From positions 186,001 through 250,000 of the forward strand of contig CAMUON010000001.1 in the NCBI GenBank assembly GCA_947090525.1: DNA of 64,000 nucleotides. The letters are read 5' to 3'. The first letter of the stretch is position 1. Every line of letters starts with the position of its first letter. The translations under genes and the position numbers were made by a program. The notes below the pieces were generated by a model. That model was not told the DNA's origin, made no database searches, and saw nothing but the letters and a program-made list of their open reading frames with translations. The stretch comes from an uncultured Atopobium sp. (lineage in GTDB: Bacteria > Actinomycetota > Coriobacteriia > Coriobacteriales > Atopobiaceae). Positions 26,701 to 35,016 of the stretch are shown here, one piece after another.

Positions 26701-27135
26701 GATTCAGATGTTGAAAACTCTTCTGCGTGCTCGTTCGCGCTTCCTCAGCACATTCAAACGCTCATCTACGCGCGCATGTTGAGCCGCCTGTATCCCCAGC
26801 TCAATGTGGTAGGGGCTCTCTATGTATCGACGAAACATCCGCATGCTATCTCAGGCGCATGTGATGCGGGATATCTTGCGCGCATTGTGGGCGAGGACAA
26901 ACTGAGAGCTTCACTTGTATCCCAGCTTGCAGTGCCCGAGACGTTTCGCTGCAAAGAGTCGAATGAAGAGGGCTTCGCTGCACTTCTCGATGCAGTCGAA
27001 CACATGCTTTCGGGCGTGATTGCTTCTATGCAAGCGGGACACATTGCAGCTCCTGCTCCTTCTGCGGAACATCTCAAAGCGTGTTTGTATTGCAAAGCGC
27101 TTCTGCGCAATCAACATATGACTTCCCTGGCATAA
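23785..27135 (+). CDS. addB: AddB-like subunit of the AddAB helicase-nuclease
   Basis: A 1116-aa protein that with AddA processes double-strand DNA ends for recombination. The C-terminal nuclease domain is clear: SQIEAYLRCPYQWFC, LEAGTFVHRVLE, GSIDRVDVDAHNNAIVIDYKN (PD-(D/E)XK core Asp and Lys) and QTLIYA. The N-terminal part resembles an inactivated helicase: the first strand ILFVPNFQS lacks a Walker A Lys. A C-x2-C near the end (Cys codons at 27082 and 27091) fits two of the Fe-S ligands of AddB, but the usual third Cys five residues later is Asn. Two Ala-rich inserts (about residues 540-575) interrupt the middle. Stop is 12 bp before addA. Confidence 0.82.
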   Translation: MISPSIVDFLTRGIQARGRAILFVPNFQSVYALKRELAAYPSLRGGVVVVRVEDWLRERWGLWADRALAPITSTARVLTIRALLDESLDESSEAVSDELTLSPNQGTIDLISELVECVLPELVAYVPGKEDTPSLAALVRFGARYQQAIHAEGRCELIETIPWLCESFTRTQFELPFCVAYGFCGMSHLEAILFEALARLTEFRSISEAASREEAKALATSSNATVSEQNFEPHSGLHSESNFDLHSGLHQLMLCLEEGRSHTLDPSEDVRLLLPAGAHAEAELIARSILEDEPASAKLLLTSPDPRRMFEELAPKLCAHAVEVSATLNQKLMSTETARAIFEYLSSVSELMILNESWPLPAVMDEFTTVDIPVGHMQWWPPTKLIDFLMSSCAHTSLAHSYRLDALWRGNRLLTPADVLKTLTNPHSTSSVCARSCSLLMHGKLLQALSILAQAYLEPVSAEPADYSIDEYGDPKILSPRKENAWQREEARTVILKLMALVKDMQERPEFAPSALATPSGLARAIETLQLLAHRTSIVLNPKLAPAAAAVESEAAAPALRAPAAAAAADILPRKRLYIAAVTDASELEPASFDTVYITGQTSEESPLPDPDSLATSIAQRLHVLHKLDPQAQFRSAYAKFMRLASHRLVFERVLFDRTGHVTYPSCILSDVLDCYKLVWDAQAQKFVNTLVYSRFALHASEEAVSNNLRIAAAPARMCASERPRPQGSIDSEHKELLCIAPAGTKDTAPHLPFVSASQIEAYLRCPYQWFCERRLALSELDAQCSQLEAGTFVHRVLELTHARLLTHAKERAASSADPSQGEELYIPGARADYDPAQAHDLLDKMFDMHKTHQYIRHNQKKYMREQIFVPHTVEDEGKLDGMRRDLHSFIDYESTVFQGFSPRFFELSFGKEEPFIQYGGAYVVGSIDRVDVDAHNNAIVIDYKNRSPRGFEKEYALSLDELIKQAEQDAEDSDVENSSACSFALPQHIQTLIYARMLSRLYPQLNVVGALYVSTKHPHAISGACDAGYLARIVGEDKLRASLVSQLAVPETFRCKESNEEGFAALLDAVEHMLSGVIASMQAGHIAAPAPSAEHLKACLYCKALLRNQHMTSLA

Positions 27136-27146
27136 AAGAGGCAGTA

Positions 27147-30100
27147 ATGAAACAGCGTTTGTGCGATACACATACTCAAAACAATGGATCTACCAGCACT
27201 TCTCATGAATGCAGGAGCGCTTCCGCAGATGTTTCGCATGCTCAAAGCAAAACGTCAACGGCTAGTATCGGCCTAAGTGGTGCGCAAAAGGATATTGCAA
27301 CGACGCTCGATCGCCCCTTATTTGTCGAAGCGGGCGCGGGCTCGGGTAAAACCTTTACCCTTACCCAGCGCGTGCTTTGGGCGCTGTCTCCTGAGTCGGG
27401 GCGTGCGGGGAAGCCCTATATCGAGGACTTGTCCCAGGTGTTGATCATTACCTTTACTCATGCAGCGGCGCGCGAAATTAAGGAGCGCCTGCGTAAGAGT
27501 TTAAGAGAAGCACACATGCCGGATGCAGCCGCTCAGGTAGATAGCGCTTGGATTAGCACCATTCATGGCATGTGCAAACGTATACTTATGGCTTGCGCGC
27601 TTGAACTTGGGATCGATCCGCGTGTTCAGGTGGCAAATGAAAATGAGCGTCTGCGGCTGCGCTTACAAGCAGAGCGCGACGTGATCATGGCTAAGTATCA
27701 TGAGCAGGAAAAAGATCCGCTTTTTTCTTTTTTGCAGGAATACTATGGGCTTGCAGATGCAACGCCAGGGAATAGTGGCATACACACAAAAAGCCTGTTT
27801 ATGCTCGTGCGCGCCCTTTCTTCGCGTGCGCATTTACACGAAAGCGGCTATCGCTCACTCAAAACGATTGATCCCAGCATGTTCATGCAGTCGATGAGTG
27901 CGTTGTATCGCCATCTCGTCGTATTTAGAGACGAAGCGAGCTTGAGTGCTACAGAAGAAGCGGCGATTGCGCGCACGCTCACACGCTTTGAAGAACTGAT
28001 GCCGCGCGTACAGGAGTTTGTAGCGAGCTTTGGCGCCTGCGCCCTCACGCTTCGGGTCAAAGAGATGAAAGCACTTGAACATGAGCTGGTAGAGCTATAC
28101 AAAGCGCTTCCCGCGGCGCGCTCAAAGAACAACAAAGAAACGATTTTTGCGTTTAAATGCGAAGCATATGCGCTTGTCAAGAGCTTTCCGCTTGCGATTG
28201 TCGCGCACTGTTTTGATCTGTGCAAGGAGCTTGCGGCAGCCATTGACGCCCGCTATCAAGAGCTCAAGCGCGCAAGTGCTGTGGTGGACCAAGACGATCT
28301 TATAAGCCTCGCGCTTTCTGCGGTGGAAAAGGCCCCGCAGGTATTAACAGAGCTCAGAGCGCAGTTTAAGCTCGTGATGGTCGACGAATTTCAAGATACC
28401 GACAATAAGCAGCTCAAACTCATTTCGTTTCTCGCTGGTGAGCATCAGAAGCATTTAGCGACCGTAGGCGATGCGCAGCAATCGATTTATAAGTTCCGTG
28501 GTGCAGATGTTTCGGTCTTTTATGCTCGTAAACATGCATGTGATACGGTATTTCGTCTGGATACCAACTATCGTAGCCACGCGGATATTTTGTCATTTGT
28601 TGCAAAGATTTGCGATGGCCGAAATAAAAATGATGCGTGCCCTGGCTTGTTTCCTGAGTTCATGGATCTGAAGCCTAATGAATCACGCAAGAGCACCTAC
28701 CATGCGGCGCCGCTTCCTCGCATCGACGTAGAAATGGTGAAAGCGCCTTCTTCTATGAGTTTGCCCATGCACAAGGTGGAAGCATATATGTGCGCGCGCC
28801 GCATGAAAGCCTATATTTCCGCAGGTCAAGAGCCTGGAGACATGGCGCTTCTTTTGGGAAAAACTACGCACTGTGATTGCTATCTTGATGCGATGCGAAG
28901 AAGCGGCATTTCGTGTGTGGTAAGCGGTGGCTCGTCGTTTTCATTTGCGCCTGAGGTGAGGGTGGTTGCCGATCTGTTGCGTGTGCTCGCTAATCCGGCA
29001 GACACCAAGCGCGGCCTCTTTCCGCTTTTGACCTCTCCGCTTTTTGGGCTTGATGATCAGGATTTGCTTGATTTTGGGTCAAAAGCCGAGCTCAATAGCT
29101 CACTTCCTATCAAGCGTCCTTTGCATCGAGGGTTGGAACAGATGACGTTTTATCACGACCATGTGCCGAGTCTTCGTGCTGAGCGTGCGCACAAGGTGCT
29201 TATGCAGGCACGCCAGATGCTCCCCACCATGCCCGTGAGCACGGTTTGTCTTGAGGTGATTAAACGCTCAGGGTGGCTTGAGCGCCTGAGTGCCGAAGGA
29301 GCGTCGGCTTTACCTGTGCAGGCGAACATTCTTGCTGCTATTCACTATATTCATGATCTCTGCGAGGAGCTTGGACTAGGTCCTGCGCGCGCGGCAAAAG
29401 AATTTGATCTTTGGCTTGATCAGCAAAAAATTCCGCCGGCGTCTCTGGCGGGAGGTGCGCGCACAAGTGTCCAGGTCATGACCGTGCATGCGTCGAAGGG
29501 TCTCGAATTTCCTATGGTGTTTTTGGCGGAATGGTCGGCTCCAAAACCACGTGCTACGCAAGCGCTCATATATGCTCCTGATCCCCACGATCAAACGGGT
29601 GATACAGAGCTTTGCCTCTTGACCGCTTCTTCTGCCGAGACCATATCTACTCCCAAAGGTTTTGTTGAGTTTTGTGCATCAAAGGAGCCGGAATCTCCGC
29701 AGGAGTGGCTGATGTATGCGGCGCGCGTCTGTGCGCAAAAAGATGAAGAGGAAAGTTATCGAGTGCTTTATGTGGCGCTTACTCGCGCGCGCGAGGCGCT
29801 TTGTGTGATGCTCCCTCTGACCTTAAGCGCGGGCGGCCTTCAGCCTGATCTTGCAGCGCGTGTTGCGATGCGCTTGGGTATCGAAAACAAGGATGTGGGG
29901 ATCGGGGAATTTGATTATCAAGGGACGCAAGCGGCCATACTTCATGTGTGCGAGCTTTCCTACAACAAAAAGGACGGCGGGACATGCGTTTCTGCGAGCG
30001 ATGCGTTTCCGGGGCTTAATCGTCTTAGCTATCCAGCTTCTCCAAAAGAATGGGAACAGTTTGATCTGTGTGCGTCGGCTGTTACCGAAGCTGCTGCGCC

Positions 30101-30920
30101 TGCGTCTGAAGCAGCGCCTACGACTGCAGCGCCTACGGCCGAGTCTGTGTCTGCGCCTACAGCCCCCGCAGCGCCTACAGCGCCCGCAGCCCCCGCGCCC
30201 GCCGCATTTTCTCTCTATACGCAAGATGCGTGCTTTGACGATTTTAGCGTGAGTCTTGTGCGCAATACCAATGGCTTATACAGCTATTCTTTTGTGCAGG
30301 CGCAACAAGAGCTTATTGAACCTGCGGCAATTGATTCTTCAAAAAAGCATTCCTCGCATGAGCCAAACTCGTCCGAAGCGGCGACGACATTGGGCTCGTG
30401 TTTTCATGCGCTCGCGCAGCTCATCATAGAACAAAAGGGCGCCTATCCTTCTGAGGAGCAGCTGACTACTCTTATGACGCTTAGATCCCTGCCTGTGCGC
30501 GTGCAGAAACGTGTGCGTTCTGCGCTTGAGAGATGGTATCACTCTAAACTTTTTGCGTCTGCTCTTACATATCCTTCTGTCCGCGCGGAAGTGCCTTTTT
30601 ATGTGCCGCGCGCTTCTGCATATGGATCTGTGCTGGAAGGCGCGTTTGACCTTTTGTGCTCAGATGACACACAGCACAAGGCGCTCGTGATCGATTACAA
30701 AACAGGTGATAGATCGCTTACGTCTCAGGCTATCGAAGAGCGGCACCGCTTGCAAGCAAAGCTCTATTGTGAGGCGCTTGCAACCCTTGGTTACACGGAT
30801 ATACGCTGCGCATTTGTGTGTGTTGAACTTGCAGGCGAAGGGGATGAGCCTTTTGTGGTCTACTACGATGCAAATGAGCTTCTGTCCCAGATGCCTGAGG
30901 CAGCGCAGAGCCTCTCATAG
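27147..30920 (+). CDS. addA: AddA-like ATP-dependent helicase/exonuclease
   Basis: A 1257-aa UvrD/RecB-family helicase with a nuclease domain. Motif I is GAGSGKT, motif Ia FTHAAAREIKERL, motif II VDEFQDTD, motif III GDAQQSIYKFRGAD, motif IV LDTNYRS, motif V TVHASKGLEF and motif VI VLYVALTRARE. The C-terminal nuclease has GSCFHAL, GAFDLL and ALVIDYKTGD with the catalytic Asp and Lys. Between motif VI and the nuclease lies a 40-residue Ala/Pro/Thr tract (AAPTTAAPTAES-type). ATG 27147 (AAGAGGCAG upstream) is preferred; the frame extends to 27081 inside addB. It translocates 3'-5' and cleaves one strand. Adjacent addB-addA order is typical of Gram-positives. Confidence 0.92.
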   Translation: MKQRLCDTHTQNNGSTSTSHECRSASADVSHAQSKTSTASIGLSGAQKDIATTLDRPLFVEAGAGSGKTFTLTQRVLWALSPESGRAGKPYIEDLSQVLIITFTHAAAREIKERLRKSLREAHMPDAAAQVDSAWISTIHGMCKRILMACALELGIDPRVQVANENERLRLRLQAERDVIMAKYHEQEKDPLFSFLQEYYGLADATPGNSGIHTKSLFMLVRALSSRAHLHESGYRSLKTIDPSMFMQSMSALYRHLVVFRDEASLSATEEAAIARTLTRFEELMPRVQEFVASFGACALTLRVKEMKALEHELVELYKALPAARSKNNKETIFAFKCEAYALVKSFPLAIVAHCFDLCKELAAAIDARYQELKRASAVVDQDDLISLALSAVEKAPQVLTELRAQFKLVMVDEFQDTDNKQLKLISFLAGEHQKHLATVGDAQQSIYKFRGADVSVFYARKHACDTVFRLDTNYRSHADILSFVAKICDGRNKNDACPGLFPEFMDLKPNESRKSTYHAAPLPRIDVEMVKAPSSMSLPMHKVEAYMCARRMKAYISAGQEPGDMALLLGKTTHCDCYLDAMRRSGISCVVSGGSSFSFAPEVRVVADLLRVLANPADTKRGLFPLLTSPLFGLDDQDLLDFGSKAELNSSLPIKRPLHRGLEQMTFYHDHVPSLRAERAHKVLMQARQMLPTMPVSTVCLEVIKRSGWLERLSAEGASALPVQANILAAIHYIHDLCEELGLGPARAAKEFDLWLDQQKIPPASLAGGARTSVQVMTVHASKGLEFPMVFLAEWSAPKPRATQALIYAPDPHDQTGDTELCLLTASSAETISTPKGFVEFCASKEPESPQEWLMYAARVCAQKDEEESYRVLYVALTRAREALCVMLPLTLSAGGLQPDLAARVAMRLGIENKDVGIGEFDYQGTQAAILHVCELSYNKKDGGTCVSASDAFPGLNRLSYPASPKEWEQFDLCASAVTEAAAPASEAAPTTAAPTAESVSAPTAPAAPTAPAAPAPAAFSLYTQDACFDDFSVSLVRNTNGLYSYSFVQAQQELIEPAAIDSSKKHSSHEPNSSEAATTLGSCFHALAQLIIEQKGAYPSEEQLTTLMTLRSLPVRVQKRVRSALERWYHSKLFASALTYPSVRAEVPFYVPRASAYGSVLEGAFDLLCSDDTQHKALVIDYKTGDRSLTSQAIEERHRLQAKLYCEALATLGYTDIRCAFVCVELAGEGDEPFVVYYDANELLSQMPEAAQSLS

Positions 30921-31019
30921 TATGTTCATACACACGCGCAGGTATATTTCTTGTCCGCGCGAGGGTATACACTTATATCCAACCAAGCTTGTTTTCTAGT
31001 TGTCTGAAAGAGGAACTGT

Positions 31020-34000
31020 ATGGCATTTGTTCACCTCCATAACCATTCGGACTTTTCGATTTTGGATGCGTCTACCTCCATCCAGGCTATGGTCGATGCT
31101 GCGTACGAGCAGCATATGCCTGCGCTTGCTCTTACCGACCACAGCTATATGTTTGGCGTGCCCAATTTCGATCTGGCGTGCCGCAAATACAACGAAGCAG
31201 CGCTTGATATGAAGCAGTGGGAACACGATGTGGAGTGCCTCAAGCGTAAATGGGACAACGAAGAACCAGCTCCAGACGATGAAAACGCGAGCATACATGC
31301 GCGCCGTCATGCTCAATGGGAGCGGGATATGCGTGTGTTCGAAGAAACACACGATATCGCAGAAGTAGAAAAGCTGCGCCCGGCGCCTTCTCTCAAGCCG
31401 ATCTTTGGCTGCGAAGCGAATCTTATCCCCGATGAATGCATCGAAAAAGGTACGAGCCAGATCCGTTGGCATCTCGTGCTCTTGGTAAAAAATGCCACGG
31501 GATACGTGAACCTCATGAAGATGATGTCCAAAGCGGCAAACGAAATGATGTATTACAAGCCGCGTTGCACCTTCGCTATGCTTGAACAATATCACGAGGG
31601 TCTCATCTGTTTGAGCGGGTGCGCAAAGGGTGTTATTGCCAGCATGATTATCCAGGGACGCATGGATGATGCTCGGCGCTGGGCGCTTCGTTTTAAGAAG
31701 CTATTTGGCGAGGATTTTTATCTCGAAATTCAAGATCACGGCATTGCGCGCGACAATTGGGGCGGCCTTTCCGAGCGAGATATTGCTGAGCGCATTGTGA
31801 CGCTTGCGCGCGAGCTTGATATTCGGGTAGTTGCCACCAACGACGTGCACTATTTTTCCGAAGAAGACTTTCAGACGCGCGACATTTTGAGCTGCATTGG
31901 TCAAGGCGCTCACCTTAACGAATCGTATGAATCGACGCTTCCGGGCTCTCAGTTTTATTTCAAGACCGAAGATGAGATGCGCCACATTTTTTCCTGGGTG
32001 CCCGAGGCGATCGATGAAACGGTTGCGGTTGCTGACAAATGCACCTTTGAGCTCGATTGGACGCATATGTACTTGCCCAAGTTTCCAGGGCTTGCAGAAG
32101 GCGAGACATCCGAAGAGCGTTTTCGTAGCGAATGCGAAAAGGGTCTTGCAAGAAAATATGGCCCCAACTGGCAAAACACAGAGATCGCAGGCGTCAATGT
32201 AAAAGAGCGCTTTGAGTATGAATATGGCATTATTTGCTACAAAGGATTTGCCGATTACTTTTTGATCGTGCAGGAGTATGTGCGCTGGGCAAAGGAGCAC
32301 GGCATCGGCGTAGGTCCTGGTCGTGGCTCTGCTGCGGGTGCTATTGTGGCCTATGCTATGGATATTACCGCGTTCGACCCGCTCGAAAACGGCCTCATGT
32401 TTGAGCGTTTTCTTTCGCTTGAACGTAGTGAAATGCCCGATATCGATATGGACTTCGACGATGAGCGACGCCTGGAGGTTGTGCAACACGTGCGTGAGCT
32501 CTATGGCTCCGATCGCGTGTGCCACGTGATCACCTATTCCACGATCAAGGCAAAGCAAGCAATCAATGACGCCGCGCGCGTGTTGGGCTATCCGGTCAAT
32601 TTGGCGCAGAATCTCTCCAAGATGGTGTCTTCCGATCCAAAAGCCAAGCTTGAGTACACCCTTCACAAAACCGAGGGCAAAGAAGATATGTTCAGCCCTG
32701 ATTTTTTGGAGAAATATCAAACAAACGGCGACTGCAAACGCATCATTGACGCAGCGCTTTCGATTGAAGGCCTCACGCGTGGTGAAGGTGTGCACGCCTG
32801 TGCCATTCTCATCGCGCCCACGCCGGTAAACGATCACGTGCCCACCAAGCTCGATACCAAAGGTGGGGTAGAAATTACCCAGTACGAGGGGCACTCGGTT
32901 GCCGATATGGGCCTTTTGAAGATGGACTTCTTGGGGCTTCGCACGCTCACGGTCATTTCGCGCGCGCTCGAAAATATACGCGCAAGCTATCCCGACCTCT
33001 CTAAGCTCGATGAATTGGGAGACGGCGTGAAAGCTTGCCTAAAGCCAGGCGCACAATCTATCGATCTCGATCCCGAAAAAATTCCTTTCACCGATCCCAA
33101 AATCTATCAACTTGTAGGATCGGGTAGAACAAGTGGTGTTTTCCAGATCGAATCCGAAGGCATGACCGCCACCATCAAACACATGCGACCGCGTGAATTT
33201 CGCCAGATCGTCGCTCTGATTGCGCTCTATCGCCCTGGTCCTTTGGGCGCTGGTATGGTCACGACCTACATCAATCGTATGAATGGCCGCGAGCCCGTTG
33301 TGTTCTACGACGACAGATTATCCGATATTTTGGACGAAACATACGGAACGATCGTCTACCAAGAGCAGGTCATGCAGATTTCGGTGAAGATGAGTGGTTT
33401 TTCCAAGGGAGAATCCGACTCCAAGATCCGAAAACCCGTTGCGAAGAAAAAAATCAAGCTCCTCACCAGTACTATTTTCCACTGGGAAAACGGTGCTGAT
33501 GAGACCACATACGATCACTGGATGAATGGCGCTCTCGCAAACGGCTACAAAAAAGACGTCGCGCAGCGCATATGGGACGATGTTTTGGAATTTGCTTCCT
33601 ATGCATTTAATAAGTCGCACTCTGCGGGATACGCCATTCTCGTTATGCAAACAGCCTGGTTAAAGGCCTATTTCCCGCGTGAATACATGGCGAGTGTGTT
33701 GACATCCTACATGGGCAAAACCGACAAAATCGTGCATTATATTAGCGCATGTACGCATGAAGGCATAAAGATTCTGCCGCCTGATATCAATGAAAGTGGA
33801 CGCGATTTTACTGCGACGCCAGAAGGCATACGCTTTGGTTTTGCAGGTATTCGAGGCGTGGGCGAAAGCGTTGGCGAAGAAATTATGCGCGAACGCGCGC
33901 GGGGAGGCGCCTTCACAAATCTCCACGACTTCATCGACCGCGTTCCTGCTTCAGTTGCTAATCGCCGTGTGGTGGAAGCGCTTATCAAGGCAGGCGCATT

Positions 34001-34934
34001 CGATTCAAGCGGCTATCCCAGGCGTCAGCTCATGGGCTTTGTGGACAAAAATAATCCTTCAAATATTATCGATTCCGCTGCTCAAAGGCAGCGCGAACGC
34101 GCGCACGGCCAGCTTTCGTTCTTCGATCTGATGGGAAGCGTCAAAGGTTCTGGTTTCGAGAAGAATATCGATCCCCCCGATCCAACTGACATCTGGGATA
34201 CAGGCTTTATGCTTGCGCAAGAGCACGAAGTCTTGGGCATCTATGTAAGCGATCATCCGTTGAGGCCCTATCTGGTGGCGCTTGCGCGCTCGCGCGACGT
34301 TTCCTTGCATGAGCTAGAAGAATCTCAAGAGCTCATCGACGAAGCCACAGGAGCTCAACATACTGTCTACAAGGTTAAAGAAGGCCAAGTCTTGCGACTT
34401 GCAGGCATGACCGCACCTGCGCTCGTGCAGCGGCGTGTGACCAAGCAAGGCAAGCAGATGGCCATTGTCACGCTTGAGGATATGGAAGGTGAGATCCCTC
34501 TCGTCATATTCCCCAAGGTATATGCCTTGTGCGCGGACCTTCTCAAGGGAGAAGTTGCGGAAGCACAGGATTCGAGCGGCCAAAACATCTTTATCAAAGT
34601 GGTAGGTAAGCTCGAGCGCGGCGAGCGCGGCAACCAAGTTATCGTGCAAAGCATAGAGCCCCTGCAGCTCCAAGGCGCAATCAATGAGATACATGTTATG
34701 GAGCTCGCGCTCAGCCTCAGCAGACTCAATCCTCAATATATCGAGATGCTCAAAAGCGTATTGCTACGCTATCCAGGTCTTGATAGGATCGAGCTTTTGT
34801 TTGAGAGCTCCGATCACGATCTCGTGCGGATGCGCTTGCCGCTTACGATTGATGCAACAGATCCTACGCTCAAAGCCGAGCTCAAGGACATGTTTGGGAG
34901 TGATTGCACGATACAGATCGTAACCTCTGCGTGA
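31020..34934 (+). CDS. dnaE: DNA polymerase III alpha subunit (DnaE)
   Basis: A 1304-aa C-family replicative polymerase. The N-terminal PHP domain starts HLHNHSDFSILD and keeps the metal-site pattern TDHS. The palm has GPGRGSAAG and the catalytic PDIDMDFDDERR, with later TIVYQEQVMQ, finger-type KSHSAGYA, a helix-hairpin-helix GIRGVGE and an OB-fold near the end. A 65-residue charged insertion (roughly residues 58-122, with WERDMRVFE and similar) splits the PHP domain between FDLACRKYN and PIFGCE. AAAGAGGA precedes the ATG. Next to it lie addA and the NadE-like gene. Confidence 0.95.
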   Translation: MAFVHLHNHSDFSILDASTSIQAMVDAAYEQHMPALALTDHSYMFGVPNFDLACRKYNEAALDMKQWEHDVECLKRKWDNEEPAPDDENASIHARRHAQWERDMRVFEETHDIAEVEKLRPAPSLKPIFGCEANLIPDECIEKGTSQIRWHLVLLVKNATGYVNLMKMMSKAANEMMYYKPRCTFAMLEQYHEGLICLSGCAKGVIASMIIQGRMDDARRWALRFKKLFGEDFYLEIQDHGIARDNWGGLSERDIAERIVTLARELDIRVVATNDVHYFSEEDFQTRDILSCIGQGAHLNESYESTLPGSQFYFKTEDEMRHIFSWVPEAIDETVAVADKCTFELDWTHMYLPKFPGLAEGETSEERFRSECEKGLARKYGPNWQNTEIAGVNVKERFEYEYGIICYKGFADYFLIVQEYVRWAKEHGIGVGPGRGSAAGAIVAYAMDITAFDPLENGLMFERFLSLERSEMPDIDMDFDDERRLEVVQHVRELYGSDRVCHVITYSTIKAKQAINDAARVLGYPVNLAQNLSKMVSSDPKAKLEYTLHKTEGKEDMFSPDFLEKYQTNGDCKRIIDAALSIEGLTRGEGVHACAILIAPTPVNDHVPTKLDTKGGVEITQYEGHSVADMGLLKMDFLGLRTLTVISRALENIRASYPDLSKLDELGDGVKACLKPGAQSIDLDPEKIPFTDPKIYQLVGSGRTSGVFQIESEGMTATIKHMRPREFRQIVALIALYRPGPLGAGMVTTYINRMNGREPVVFYDDRLSDILDETYGTIVYQEQVMQISVKMSGFSKGESDSKIRKPVAKKKIKLLTSTIFHWENGADETTYDHWMNGALANGYKKDVAQRIWDDVLEFASYAFNKSHSAGYAILVMQTAWLKAYFPREYMASVLTSYMGKTDKIVHYISACTHEGIKILPPDINESGRDFTATPEGIRFGFAGIRGVGESVGEEIMRERARGGAFTNLHDFIDRVPASVANRRVVEALIKAGAFDSSGYPRRQLMGFVDKNNPSNIIDSAAQRQRERAHGQLSFFDLMGSVKGSGFEKNIDPPDPTDIWDTGFMLAQEHEVLGIYVSDHPLRPYLVALARSRDVSLHELEESQELIDEATGAQHTVYKVKEGQVLRLAGMTAPALVQRRVTKQGKQMAIVTLEDMEGEIPLVIFPKVYALCADLLKGEVAEAQDSSGQNIFIKVVGKLERGERGNQVIVQSIEPLQLQGAINEIHVMELALSLSRLNPQYIEMLKSVLLRYPGLDRIELLFESSDHDLVRMRLPLTIDATDPTLKAELKDMFGSDCTIQIVTSA

Positions 34935-35016
34935 GCGTGCAAGCTCTTATGAGCAGGCGCAATGCAACAGCAAAATCCCAGGCAGAGCGCTTAGATGTGA
35001 TACAAGGTGAACGCGT

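Noticed and set aside
31701..32894. 397-codon minus-strand frame over dnaE
   Set aside because: Antisense shadow of dnaE.
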